A stretch of DNA of 64,000 bases, from NCBI GenBank assembly GCA_013433145.1, contig CM024183.1, forward strand, positions 1,195,501 to 1,259,500, in the 5' to 3' direction. Positions 32,789 to 50,457 of the stretch are shown here, piece after piece. This stretch comes from Ascaris suum. Taxonomy: Eukaryota; Nematoda; Chromadorea; Rhabditida; Ascarididae. The translations under genes and the position numbers were made by a program. Under the pieces are notes generated by a model. That model saw only the letters and a program-made list of their open reading frames with translations. It was not told where the DNA came from and did not search any database. The stretch's first letter is position 1. The number at the start of each line of letters is the position of its first letter.

Positions 32789-32840
32789 AGAGAGAGAGAG
32801 AAAGAGAAAGAAAGAAAGAGAAGGAGGGAGAGAGAGGAAT
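32789..32840. repeat. Purine-rich GA microsatellite
   Basis: AGAGAG and AAAGAAAG units over about 50 bp on the plus strand. Confidence 0.85.
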
Positions 32841-33023
32841 TTATCCCAAATAGTAATCAAAAATATAAAAGGGAAGATAACATGAAAGGAGAGTTCTTAG
32901 CCTTTTTATTTATGTCCAATTTTTGTGGGATTGTTCATATGTAAGTTAATTCTCATATTCTCCTGAAATGCTTGTGATAAAATTCCCGATGCTTTTAAGA
33001 TCTTATTTTAGTCGTTGCTTAGA

Positions 33024-33130
33024 GGGTTTCTGGTTACTTCAGGTCACTGTTCAGGGGGTTTCTTGTTACTTCAGGTCATTATCCAGGGGATTTCTGGTTA
33101 CTTCTTTCACGATTGGGTTTCTAGTTATCG
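33024..33130. repeat. Minisatellite, about 31-bp unit, three and a half copies
   Basis: The core GGGTTTCTGGTTACTTCAGG recurs with small changes at about 33024, 33055, 33088 and 33114. The last copy is partial and diverged. It lies about 1 kb upstream of the lipase. Confidence 0.8.
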
Positions 33131-34149
33131 TCTAATTCCTTACTTCTAATCGTTTCTGCTATTCTCTTTTTTTTATGGATAATAGAGGGCGATATTATTG
33201 AAAGCATTTCCAGCATTTTTACAGCATATGACATTCGACTCGTTTATATTGCACTGAAAAGTGAAATTTTATTCAGTTTTATTTCTTCGAATTCAATGTC
33301 AAAAATTTTTCGAACTGAATTCTTTTCTTTTTCATAAAAATTTCGAGAAAAATGGAAAATTTTAATTACAATTTTTTTTTCATTTCCATAAAAATTGCCG
33401 AGTGAGCAATAAATTTTAGCCTATACCTTGATATTATTATTAGATTAATTTGGATTTGTTGAAGAATATGTGAACATTAATAATTCGCCGAATCCTATTG
33501 GATATATTTTTATAATTGGATAGGCCGTTTTGGAAATAAATATTTACGAAGCAATGAATGTTCAACGTCGACGTTAATGTCGTTCTATAAGAATCAATGT
33601 TTTGATGCTCGAGCATTCACTAATGAGCGTATCATTCCACTATTGAAATGCATTGTTTAGTGGATTTGGAGACTATATAGTGGAAGAATTATTGCGGTGC
33701 CCACTCGCCTATATGTGATCTATTTGCTTTAGGCGTGTAAAAACACAGTCGTCAATGATCTCTTTCTCTACATTTAAAGAGCAACTTTGTGTTTTCCAAA
33801 AACGAACAAGCGTAAGGGAGTTTTCGTTAATTTCGTTGAGTCAATTCCCATAGATTCCAAAGATATGTATTTTCTTGCTGAACTTTTTCTTGAATAAGAG
33901 TACGGCATTCAAGAAAACAGATGAGTAGATCTGCTTCGCGCATTATTGCACAATATATTGAGATTTGAATTGATATCGACTGAAAGAGGCAATTAAAGTA
34001 AACAACAATAAAAATGAAAATTTTTTAATCATTATTATTAAATGTTTTCATTTAAAAGTGTTCATCATATTTTTATGAATTTTCTGATGAAAAAAAAAAT
34101 TATTTATAGACATATTATGCTATAATTTTAGCGTTTTTTTTAAGGGAAT

Positions 34150-40245
<6,096 letters not shown>

Positions 40246-42709
40246 AAGTAATTCTCAATTACTCATTCAAGTGCTATTATTTACAATCAAATGTGATTGA
40301 ATATTCAAGTATTCTCTGCTTAGGAATAATCATAATGTCTCCTAGTTACCGTGAATATGTCGCATATGGAAAATTTAATCTGCTAAATTTAGACTCTTCG
40401 GGGAAAGAAGGGATGGGCGGGGGGATGGAAGGAAGAAGCGGAAGAGGATGTTTGAGATGAAAGTGCTTTAAATATCCCAAAGAAATGTAACAAATTGCAA
40501 AGTAAAATTCTGCGCTAAAATCTGCACAAAAATTTGCATAGTTGATTAATTTCCTGGTCGAAATAAAACGACGAATACTATATATAGGCTCGAACATAGT
40601 TGCAAAATACTTCAAAATTACTAGCGATAAAGTATGAACTGTTCAATTTTTTTAATCGCCCATATTTTAGTGATGTAGAATAACCTATTCGGGATTATTG
40701 TGGCGTTCACAATCTTCATTGCCAATTAATTCAAATTTCACGTGTCGTTGAGTTTGCATTTCATTGCATCAATTTATACCCAGTTGTAATTCAAAAGTTT
40801 CCATTCGAATAGAGATTTTAAAGTAATTATAATAGCGATAACGTCTATATATATATTTGCTCATATTTTCTTTCATTATTGATTATTTTCGTGAGATTGA
40901 CAAATGTGGAATGATGAGTGAAACGGGGTTAATGAATCCTAATATGGAACTATAATTAAAGAAGCGTAAAAATAGACATTACAAAGTAATTTTTTCAATG
41001 CCATTGTCTTAGAAAATGTCACTGATGTGATGAATTGATTTCGCAAGACGATAAAAACGATAAAATTCCCACTAATAATTGAAGCTGCATGAAATAGCTT
41101 GTTAAAAAAATATTCAAATTTCCATGCTAAGATGAAATATGCACACAGTCTTCAAGAGGAAGATATTAATTTTGAGTAAGTAGGAGATGCAATTTGAACG
41201 ATGTGAGAGAAGAGATGAGGGGAGGAGAGGGGGGGGGGGGGGTTGTAACTCCAGAAATGAAAATCGAGCCATGCGGGAGGAGGAGGAGGAAGAGGCGGTT
41301 CTCACAGCGCCTATAGAATAGCAGTTGGAACCTGATAAGCTTCGAAGTTGCTAACACGACCTTTATACCCTCTTTGTGGAATCGCTAAAAACAACAGTTT
41401 TAAATGAAATAGTCAGCCTGCTTAACGAATTTACTCAGATGAAGACCTGAAGCTCCGGTTGTCTCGAGATTTGAAGCACTGAAAAGATTTAACGCAATCT
41501 CATCTTTTCGGCCATAAATTCTGACATCGTCCGCTAAACGCATGCTATATAACCCTATTTTCGTTCTATGCCATATGAATTACAATCTTGTACCTGTGTT
41601 GATTTGTTTTTTAATGGCATCTTTTATGCCATCACAGTCTCGTTGATTTATTTATCCTCTCTGTATGCGTGTTTTTTTTTTTTTTTTTTTGATCGATTGC
41701 AATTTTTATTGTGTTATTGATGATTGATGAAATAATATTCACCGCATTTGTAATGAAATATTTAGATCTTTTTCATGCATTGTACTCCTATGTTATTATG
41801 TTGGAAAAATTCTTCAACGTTTTCTTACAATGATTTCATAAAATATTTCCGCTTCCAGGTGTGAAATATATCGAAGGTAAAATGAGCCTATTGAACAATT
41901 GAAAAGAATAAACGCAGCATCTTTAGGCATTGTCGAAGGAGAAGTACAACCAAATTATTAGAAGTTGAACGTTTACAGGTTAATCTTCCAGTGACAGAAC
42001 GAGATTCCCCCTCCTTCCCCCCCCCCCCCCCAAAAAAAATTTGCAATTTCGACTTTGGTGACAACCTTATGCTAGAATCATCTCATCCAGCCACGCTTCT
42101 TTAGGACGAGGTCGACTTGCATTAATACATACGAATAAGTGGAAAGAGAGAGGAAGAGAGGGAAAGAGAGAGAGAAAAGAGAGAGAATATTGGTTGTTCA
42201 AAAATGATAACGTTTTATTTTTAAGTTGTATCATAGCGGAATGAGATTTAAGAAATTACGATTGAATACGTTTCAAAAATCATTGAATGATTATCATATA
42301 ATTAATAAAAATGGTACATATCGTTGAAATATATCAAGCAAAGTTTATGGCTAAATAACATATGATAATCGATATTAAGCATATTTTAGAGAGCCAAAAA
42401 AAAAAACCGGAAATTTACTTTACTATGATATCGTATTTTTATGCATTTTTATTATTAGTTTTTTTCACGTAAAATGATTGTTGCATTTTGACACGGCTTT
42501 TTTTTTAAAAAGAATCTTCCTATGTCATTATTAGGCTTTTTATCGAATATTTGAGATGTTCGAAAAGAATCGATATCATATACTGATTTGAACGAATAAT
42601 GTTCAGCTAATCTTTTTTTCCAACTATTCGTTTGGAATCTTTCTTTTTTTTTTGAAATTTTCCTGGAATTTTTTTTTTTTAATATCCGCTTAGAATAGTT
42701 CGATTCAAT
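40246..42709. other. Intergenic stretch after the lipase
   Basis: No gene is supported. It holds poly-G (near 41230), poly-T (41672-41690) and poly-C (42018-42030) runs and a GA-rich tract at 42140-42187. No unambiguous polyadenylation site was picked out for the lipase. Confidence 0.5.
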
Positions 42710-43110
42710 GTGAGGAATTGCTGTTATATGGATTGCGCTTACGATGCCATAATAAATGATTTATATCGTACCAAAGTGTCGTCACAGGTTGCAACTATGA
42801 TGTTGTTGAAGTCGGGATTCCGATCCATTTATGCCCCGATGCAATATTTTCGTAAATTAGACCATATTTCAAGACGTTTGATGCAGCTCACCTCCAAAAA
42901 GCTTGCAAGGATGGACGGCGAGAATGATTATGGGTCCAGAAGATGGTAGTCTTCCGGTTTGTTGTGGTACAATTAAGCCTTTTCCAGGTATTGATCATCC
43001 GTTTGCAGCAAACATTGCTACAGGAGTTGGAAGGACAAGTCAGCTCATGTTATTCCAAGTTCTAGAAATGGTTGTGGGCCAATATGAAGGTTCTAGAGAA
43101 ACCCAATGAA
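42710..43110 (+). pseudogene. Broken coding remnant, unidentified
   Basis: A 79-codon ATG frame (42710-42949) overlaps a second frame (42903-43109) that reads protein-like (PEDGSLPVCCGTIKPFPG). A third frame also gives a plausible segment (YFKTFDAAHLQKACKDG). Three protein-like pieces in three frames within 400 bp suggest a decayed coding sequence with indels. Its place just before the RTE fossil suggests it could be part of that insertion or of another element. No family is recognised. Confidence 0.35.
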
Positions 43111-44620
43111 AGCAGCGAACGACACATTTATCGTTTAGCAATGCATACTGCGCGATCGATTGTAAATAAGCTCCGACAACGCTCCTTGACTCCGTCCAAA
43201 CAGAGCGACTCTGCCCAGCATCCTCATCGAGACAAGGGAGTCGATTGAGAGTAAATTGAGATCTTCCTCTTAAGACGAATAACGGTGAATCGACTCGTCA
43301 GCGTTCGACGAAAAGGAGAAAAGCCGAGCCCCAACTTTCATTTGACCATGCTTAGCTCATGCACACATACTGCGAGAACGGTATTATCGAATGACTGGTT
43401 ACAGAAATCAAAAAAAATAGGCGTTAGAATTCAAATTCGATATGAGGGGTCTAGCTGAAGGAAAGAAGGCAAAGAGGTTGAATAGCTCTTATGTTATCGG
43501 AGAACTGAAGACAGCATCAAACAACATGAGATGGAGTGGCATTTTATGTTTCAAAACAATGGAAAACTAAGCGAATGTCATTCTATTCTCTGTGTCGCAG
43601 AAGCGCGAAAATCAAAAGTGAGATCAGCAGATTAATCCATATAAGTTACTGCACATCTCCATATCTTCCATATAGCGGCTAAACTAGTGAAAAATATACT
43701 CAATTTTCTGGATGATCCGACGTGATGAGTGAAGAATGAATGCTCTACGTTTATCGTTATAATGGACAGCGTAAAGGTTATAGTTCGTGCATGAGGCCAG
43801 ATGAGCAGTCATTAGAAAGTTTTCGATTATAAACATGGAATTCATGCCTGCAGCAGCTGGTTGATTTTTATGTAAATAAAAGGATGGAAATTCTCAACAG
43901 GTTGTTTTTCAAAAAGAAAAATATGATGCAGAGAATGGACTTAGAGAATCCTCAATGGGGACTCAAAAAAAAAAACCGAAATAGACTATATCCTGATGAA
44001 TACGGCATAATCGTTAAAAACGTGGAAGTATTGGATCACTTCCGAACAAGCAGCGACCATCACCTATTTATAGCAAAACTTAAGCTGATGGATAGAAACT
44101 TATACGCTAGATGGTAGAGAAAGAAAAACATTGAAAAATTATTCGACACAGGTTTATACAGATACGTTTTACCAACAATATCATATAATGAAGAGTTAAT
44201 CGACCTATGCAAATATTGTTGTAAAAATTAGCGAAGCGGCGGGAATTGCTCTACTACAAAAAGGTCTAGAAGGTCACTTCTTATGGAAAGAATAAAAAGG
44301 GAGCTACTTGGAACAAGAAGAAAGATGGAACGGGCTGTAAATTTCTGGATGAATCTAGAGTTTTAAAAGTTAAATAAGTTAATCAAAAAGAAATATACCA
44401 AAAGTGTTACCAGAAATATCAGAATATAATGAAGCAAACTGCAGCAACCGAGAAATCGAGAAACTAAAGTGTGCGAGAAGCTCGCTAGTCAAGAATAAGA
44501 AAAGAACAATTGAACTAAGGGAAAGCGAGCGGTTGCTTCCGACAGAAATGTGAGAAATTGACCATATCATTCAGAAATTCTATACGAAAATATACGTAGG
44601 ATGGACTAACCACTCATCCG

Positions 44621-44818
44621 TTGCACGAAAAAGCGATCAGTCCTTCTCACAAATCATCGAACTTGGAGATGAAAAAACACGATCCAAAGCATGAAAAAGT
44701 GAAGGCAGTAGGTATCGATGGATTAACCGGTGAAATATTGAAACACGGGAAGGAACTAACAAACGACACCGCTGAAAAGCTTGTTCAGCGAAATGATCGG
44801 ACATCAAGCGAATCCTGA
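44621..44818 (+). pseudogene. Reverse transcriptase fragment of the LINE
   Basis: This 65-codon open piece carries VKAVGIDGLTGEILKHG, equivalent to the KAPGPDRI...EHLK block at the start of RTE reverse transcriptases. The frame breaks on both sides. Confidence 0.7.
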
Positions 44819-45999
44819 AAATTTCGCCTAGTGAAGAAAATAATTCTGTCGCCAAAGAAGAGCACTCGAAATGATATAAGGAACTAGCGCCGAATCTCAA
44901 AGTGTCTCTCGATGGTTTTGTGCAAAAATTCTGCAACTAGAATCGAATAGTTAGGCTTTATATGCGGGACAAGTGAACAATCGAGCAAATCCACCTGCTC
45001 ACAATGCTGACTGAAAAAACAAGAGAGTACAGTTGCTCCTTTAAGAGCTGTTTGCAGACCAAGAAAATGCCTTCGATTTTGTCGAAAGCTTCTTCTTGGT
45101 CCATAGAAATCTACAGATCGATAGATTTCTAGAGATTCATAGAAAACGTCGCCATACATTCTTCAATTATCTCCATCATTCAAGAAATCCCACGCAAATC
45201 GGTGCCTACAATTTTTGCATATGAAAGACGGGGAGACTACACGTCCTTGCTGTAGTTCAACGCAAGTCTATAGCTCGCGTCCGACGATGCAGATTGCCAC
45301 AACATGGACATTAATGTAGATTGGAAAAGGCTTTCGCATTTAAGGTTTGCAGATGACATAGTCGTAATATTTCACAGCTTCAACCAAAATGGCACATGAG
45401 CTTGACGTAAAAAGTGTGGTCGTACTTTTTGGGGGGCAGCGGAGGGAGGCGGATGCGTAAAAATACGACGCAGAATCAGAGAACGCTGAAAAGTATTCTC
45501 CAAGGATAAAGAACTCTGCCGTTAAAAAAAGCTCCGATGAGTCTCAATGGAAAATCAGAAAAAAAAGCGTGATGCCAATGGTTCTCACGGTTCAGAGACG
45601 TGGGCGACTGCCGAGAAAGTGCGTGTGCAGATGATAGTGACAGACAGGAGAATGCAGGAAATCGTGAAAGGAACCGAATTGGTCGACAGGAAAGCCAACG
45701 AATGGCTGCAAAAGGCAACAATGTAAAGCATTGGGTGACAGAGGCAGGAATAGGGAAGTTTTGATGGGGGTGGAGGGGGGGGGGGGCGAAGATATCCCCA
45801 ATGAAAAATGACGATTGGGTGAAAAGAATAGCAGAATGGATGCCACGGATTGATAAAAGAAATAGAGGCCGACCTGCACTAAGATGAAGTAACTCTCGAA
45901 AAAAGACAGCAGGAACCAACTGGATCAGAGCGGCATTGAATCGGGCGAAGTGGAAGCGATACGAAGAGACATTTATTCGTAATGAATGCTTGTTTACTG

Positions 46000-46031
46000 A
46001 AATAAATAAATAAATAAATAAGTAAATAAAT
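46000..46031. repeat. (AAAT)n tail of the LINE
   Basis: About eight AAAT units directly follow the last recognisable LINE coding residues. RTE-clade elements typically end in short tandem repeats in place of poly(A). Confidence 0.8.
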
Positions 46032-46264
46032 ATTTGTTTGATGTCGACTTTGGCCTACGCATGAGAGCTAGCTCCAACTGACTCTTGCAAGCACAATCCA
46101 GAGGAGTCATACATATATCTGATCCTAATGACGGCTGAAATCAAGTTTATGCCCGCTTTTTGGCATGCTTGATGACCACTGGACGCATATATGCAAAGCT
46201 CACGCCAGTGCCATTCGCCGCAATCCTAGCGGAAATGGGGAGGTCGACTTGACATTGCCTGTTC

Positions 46265-46350
46265 GATCGAGCGGGGTGGCGCAGTTGATGGTGCCGGTAA
46301 TTACCTAGGCTCTAGGTTGTTTGTATGGTCGTGACTGAACGAAGTTCACT
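46265..46350 (+). mobile_element. Possible tRNA-headed SINE fragment
   Basis: TGGCGCAGTTGATGG at 46277-46291 fits the tRNA box A consensus (TRGCNNAGNNGG). A degenerate box B-like AGGTTgtttgtaTGG lies about 35-40 bp downstream. A cloverleaf does not fold well, so it is not called a tRNA gene. A SINE head next to an RTE LINE is a common pairing because SINEs use LINE machinery; the link is inference. Confidence 0.3.
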
Positions 46351-46609
46351 GTATTATGCGGATTTCGGATAAGGACAGCGTCAAGATGAAACTGCAAAAG
46401 CCATTGATATTCCACAGACCGGTCCTGGACTCTGACATCGGGAATGGATGCAACGAACTAAAAAAGACCCAAGCAAGCTTCTGCATCAAGAGGTCGAACG
46501 ATACCTCGGATAACTACAGGAAATTTCAACTGAGTCGACTGGAGGAGACCGACAATTTGTCAGATCTCAACGGAGCCTAACGATTAACGCCTGTAACGAA
46601 CATAGATAG

Positions 46610-46820
46610 CTGATTGATTGTTCCTCTTGTGTTGTAGAGGCGAAGACGCAGTCGTGGGTAATATTTATGCATAAACAAGTATGGATAAAGATGAGGTATA
46701 CAGCACAACAACTTAACAATACACGTTTTCGTCATTTAAACGGAACAATGTGATAATCAGAATTTGAGGTCATATAGCTCTCTCACGCAAAGAAACGGTT
46801 TTATTTTTCTCTCGCGTGAG
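46610..46820 (-). repeat. 3' LTR of the BEL/Pao relic
   Basis: This is the downstream copy with respect to the minus-strand gag. It matches the other LTR over about 210 bp with scattered substitutions and short indels. Exact TG/CA ends could not be set. Confidence 0.75.
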
Positions 46821-46822
46821 AC

Positions 46823-47155
46823 TCAGAGCGTTACCTTTATGCGTTCTTTGCATAAAGCAGAGCTATGTCTTTGCTTTTTGCAGTGAAAGCATTTCCTCTT
46901 TTTTGCGCAGTTTCTTGTTTCGTGCACTGCTCGCAGACAACTGAGGCACAGTCGTTTCTCCATCGCCCTTCGTGTGCGTTCTTCGGCCATTGCATATTTT
47001 TTGCAATGGTCGCTGCTGTGCCCGACTTCACAATCTCGTGAGTGGAGTTGATCCGGTGGATCATTGCGAGCCGGTGGAGCCAGGAAAGGCAGAAATATAA
47101 GATGCTTTATATTTGTGGGGATAGAGTGAGGAGGTTGATGTGGGATTGAACGCAA
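46823..47155 (-). pseudogene. Pao gag C-terminus with zinc knuckle
   Basis: A 110-codon open frame with paired cysteine/histidine clusters: HSSDHCKK, then CLSCLRAVHETRNC, then CFHCKKQRHSSALC. This is the gag region that binds RNA in BEL/Pao elements. The frame stops just inside the 3' LTR, where pol would normally begin. Confidence 0.8.
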
Positions 47156-47406
47156 TGGCTGACATGTTACCTGTAAGTGAAAAAGTCATGTAACGTTGCT
47201 GTTTGAGTGAGTTGGATCTCGATGTCGACAAATTTCTTGAGCTTGCTTTAGTTTGGGCGCGAGTTTGCGAAGGTTTTGTACTGACCAGCGTGATGAGTTT
47301 TCTTTTTCATCGAAGATATACAGTATGACTCAATGTGGTAATTTTTTCTCACTTGCGCAGTGAATTAGCCGTGTTTCAAGATCTTCGCCTTGAGTTTCGA
47401 ACTATC

Positions 47407-48076
47407 TCAAAATAAGCTTATGTTCGTCCAATATTGCTCGGATGTCGGGATCTGTCTTTGGGAGATTTGCGAGTTGCGTATATAGTGAGTGATTATCGCA
47501 CCGGACGAGCCAAATTGCTGTTCAAGGACTTTCCATACGATGTCGTAATTTTCGGGTAAGAGTGCATAGCCCGTGACAACGCGTGCGGCTGAACCTTCGA
47601 GTGAACTAAGGAGGTAGTTGAGCTTTTGGGCGGGCGAAATATCTGGGTTGTTGCCGACACCGGCTTGGAAGGTTGCTTTGAATTGAGGCCAGTGCGATAA
47701 ATCACCGCCGAAGGGTTTGAGCTGGAGTTTGGGTAAGCGTATGTCGTACAAGGATCGATCTCCATGTTGAGAAGAAAATGAGTCTTGCGGTTGGAGAAAA
47801 GGTAGTGTATTGGCGTCGCGTGCGTTTGCTGTGTTAGTTATATGGTCGAATTGTGAGTCGAGGGTTTGCAATAATATCCGATATCTGGATCAGAAATTCG
47901 AGAAAATTCTCTGGATTGCTTATCACTTCTTCGTAACAAGCAGTTTCGTCAGCCGGGTTAGCGGTAGTTTCGAGCAGACTAAGCCATCGGTCGCGATATT
48001 TTTGTGTTGGATGCGACGCGTTATTGAATTTTGCTGCGGTGATTAACAAATTTGCGTCGTTGTTCATCGATTGCAC
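47407..48076 (-). pseudogene. Pao gag N-terminal and core region, frameshifted
   Basis: Two overlapping frames (48076-47834 and 47871-47407) together cover the gag start and the conserved DUF1759-like core, with LPKLQLKPFGGDLSHWPQF, ISPAQKLNYLLSSLEGSA and WKVLEQQFG. The change of frame near 47850 and the stop near 47407 show decay. The core motif is the best evidence for BEL/Pao over Gypsy or Copia. Confidence 0.8.
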
Positions 48077-48272
48077 TTATTTGAACATCGGATAGGAGCT
48101 GAGAGTCGGGTTGAGGCATCACGAATTCGTTCGCTTCATGAGTGAGTGAGAAGTGAGTGCTTCTCTATCGAAATAGCCATACGGAGATCCTTAGACATTT
48201 TGTGTACGTATAGTTGCCTATGGTAAACAGTCGGTGAGGTTCGATTCGTAATTACAAACGCACCAGAGGAAG

Positions 48273-48481
48273 CTAACTGACTGTTTCCCTTGTCGTTGTA
48301 GAGGCGAAGATGCAGTCGTGGTAATGTTGATGCACAAATAAGCGCGGATAAAGATAAGATTTAAGACACATCAACTTCGCAATACAGGTTCGTCGTTTAA
48401 ATCGAATAATGTGACGGTCACGATTTGGGCTTATGTAGCTTTGTCACGCAAAGAAACGGTTTTATTTTCTTATTGCGTGAG
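48273..48481 (-). repeat. 5' LTR of the BEL/Pao relic
   Basis: The upstream copy for the minus-strand element. Immediately inside it, on the minus strand, TGGTGCGTTTG... GAATCGAACC could be a decayed primer-binding site, since TGG complements a tRNA CCA end and the second part resembles a T-arm complement. This detail is tentative. Confidence 0.75.
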
Positions 48482-48559
48482 TTTAGAAGAACAGAGGCGA
48501 GGAAGGGAATAGGATTCATATTTTTATCGAGGTATAAAAAGATTGGCTTTTTTTAACAT

Positions 48560-48620
48560 CTCTAGGTATTGTTTTACACCCTCAGGTAATTCTTTTACAC
48601 CTGTAGACGTTGTTTTTATA
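48560..48620. repeat. Short tandem repeat, about 20-bp unit, three copies
   Basis: Units follow the pattern TAGGTATTGTTTTACACC, CAGGTAATTCTTTTACACC, GTAGACGTTGTTTTTATA, directly flanking the BEL/Pao relic. Confidence 0.7.
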
Positions 48621-49111
48621 GCGGTGAAAATTCTAATATATTCATGAGGCGTTTACGATTAGAAAGCTTTGAGAGCTTTTTTTTAATGTCGTTTTATTTG
48701 TTCTTGAAAAAAAAGAAATCGTTTATCGTTATTATTAGTAATAATTACACTGAAATGTTGAATTTGTTTTTCAAATGAGTTCTCATTTAATTTGTTGTTT
48801 AATTTTTCAACGATTATTCTTTAAATTAGATCCGCTCATATTTTCTTAAAAATATTATCAGGATCACTTCTTTTTTTTCAGTGTTAAAAAAACTATATTT
48901 TAAAACCATAGAAACGATTGTAAACGTATAAGCTGAAAGCGTTTTTTTTTTTCGAAGTGTTTTGTAATTGATTTGCACCTTACAGCGAAAACTAACAAAC
49001 GATCGCATAACGACGAACAATCTCATTGATGAATGCGCGTAAATTGTCAAATCGCATTAAGAGGTAATGTAACGTTGTTTTTGCTTTTATATAGTTTTGG
49101 TTGTATTTGGA

Positions 49112-49147
49112 GGGGGGGGGGGGGGGGGGGGGGGGGGGTGGGGGGGG
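49112..49147. repeat. Poly-G tract, about 35 bp with one interruption
   Basis: The longest G run in the window, broken once by T near the end. Its length may not be reliable in any assembly. Confidence 0.9.
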
Positions 49148-50331
49148 AGAGGGTGTACGAGGTGGGGTCGATTTGGCTAAGTGGGGATGAGTAGAGAACT
49201 ACATCTGGGTGGGTTATTGTCTGGTCACTTCCATGTTGTCTACATAATACGGTCATTAACAGAAAATTTCATGCCGTAGTTCTGTTGTTTAAAATATTGA
49301 AATGCCCTTCCGAGCCTACTAATGGTGATATTAGCAACTATACGTGAATATTGGGAGTTTGTGATTATCTGTTGTACTAAACCTGTTGCATTTAATGTGT
49401 GACCTGTTTTCTTGCTGTGATGATGTAACCTCAGGTGCTCCCCAAGAATACCCAAAAAGCCGCGAAGTTCGAGAAGCTCAAGAAATTTCATATTATTCTA
49501 GAAGTTGCTAGCATTGCAAGAATTTCATAAAACCCTGAGGACTGGAGACGCCACGATGTTTGGGGCTCCCTTTGAGGGGTTCACAGAAACCTTGGAGGTC
49601 GGGCCGTCTTGACGCTTGAAACGATCCCATGCTGAAGGTGTCCAGATACTCGGAAAGCCTCGAGGCTAAGGATGCCCCAAGCGAAATTTCCACTCTCTCC
49701 AACCCTCCTGCCACCGGCCCGAAAAAGACCATGTTTAAATTGTGCCCGTAAGACGTGGGGTTCAGTTCGGTCCCAATGTTGCTCCGAATCGCGGTCGGAG
49801 CTGAAAATGTGGCGTATAGCTTAATTCCGTATCAAAGGATACATTCATTTGTGGGCCTTACGCTGCCTTACTTTCTAGAATTGCACACTGTCGAGTACTT
49901 TTGAAGTTAGTTCCAAAGTGTTCTCATACTTGGATTGTTTTAAAAAGCAATCTTCAAAACCTTCTAGGTTCATTTCCTGATTTGATATCAGAACTTTCTT
50001 CACCTCACGTCAGTGATTTTTGATAGAATTACTGCGAGGGTTCGCACGCTGAATTCTTCACCGTAAGCGAGAATTAATCTCTCAATCAACGTGAGCGATG
50101 TTTTGCCTCAACTTCCATTTCTTAATGAGTTTATACAATGGACAAGTTTCCGCCTTTAATATTTGTTGCGTTTTTTATGTACAAGGAAAGTGATATGCCA
50201 GGTGTTGGAACTTAGTCGTATCACTTCCTCTCACCTTCTCCATCCTTCCAGGTTTCCATAATGCACGTTTGAAGTTAAATATATATACCTAAGAATATTC
50301 TAAAGTCATCACAAAAGTTTGCTTTATGCAG

Positions 50332-50457
50332 AATGGCAAGGATTATCCCTATGCTGAAGGTGAGGATGATTTTTATATTGGTTCTGTTCGGCTCTTTGAT
50401 TATTTTTGGAAGGAGGGAAATATGACTGGGGCATCAACCTATTTCAGTATTGTGTGA
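50332..50457 (+). CDS. Orphan terminal exon, unidentified
   Basis: An acceptor (GCTTTATGCAG) opens a phase-0 frame of 41 codons ending in TGA. The product is compositionally balanced and aromatic/acidic (YAEGEDDFYIGSVRLFDYFW) and ends in STYFSIV, so it reads like a real protein C-terminus. It stops 300 bp before the F-box start. I could not find a partner exon with matching phase upstream. It could be the end of a separate gene or a fossil. An internal GTGAGG donor is also possible. Family unknown. Confidence 0.35.
   Translation, partial: NGKDYPYAEGEDDFYIGSVRLFDYFWKEGNMTGASTYFSIV

Larger units (their letters stand above)
43360..46031 (+). mobile_element. RTE-type non-LTR retrotransposon (LINE) fossil
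   Basis: Decayed pieces occur in the expected order. The endonuclease start CTHTARTVLS lies near 43370. Its C-terminal part, a TSSDHHLFIAKL match to the family's GSDHRLLRA motif, is near 44050. The reverse transcriptase fingers segment VGIDGLTGEILKHG is near 44710. The palm motif LRFADDIVVIF, carrying the catalytic FADD, is near 45345. The C-terminal segment has GRPALR and KWKRYEE (about 45865-45965). Many stops and frameshifts make it inactive. It ends in ACTGAAATAAATAAA, an (AAAT)n tail as expected for RTE elements. The 5' end is uncertain and may extend to about 43130. Confidence 0.8.
46610..48481 (-). mobile_element. BEL/Pao-type LTR retrotransposon relic, gag only
   Basis: Two direct repeats of about 210 bp (46610-46820 and 48273-48481, roughly 80% identical by eye) flank about 1.45 kb of minus-strand gag remnants. 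The shared landmarks are GTTGTAGAGGCGAAG and CACGCAAAGAAACGGTTTTA. The interior reads a Pao gag core (LPKLQLKPFGGD... and LLSSLEGSAARVV) and then a CCHC-type zinc-knuckle region. There is no protease, reverse transcriptase, RNase H or integrase, and no room for them. Frameshifts make the gag non-functional. The LTR divergence suggests an old insertion. The minus-strand 5' LTR is the one at 48273-48481. Confidence 0.8.
48482..50331. other. Intergenic stretch before the F-box gene
   Basis: Holds a three-copy tandem of about 20 bp at 48560-48620, a poly-G tract at 49112-49147 and a GC-richer block at about 49505-49840. Minus-strand open frames at 49240-49491 and 49508-49732 lie in that composition and have no domain or splice support. 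Confidence 0.5.

Noticed and set aside
33024..33130. CRISPR-like array
   Set aside because: Units are adjacent without unique spacers and diverge from each other, so it is an ordinary minisatellite in a eukaryote.
46277..46291. A functional tRNA gene
   Set aside because: Box A is good, but box B is decayed and no cloverleaf with paired acceptor ends can be drawn.
49240..49732. Minus-strand ORFs of 83 and 74 codons
   Set aside because: They lie in a GC-richer block where stops are rare, with no motif, signal or splice sites.
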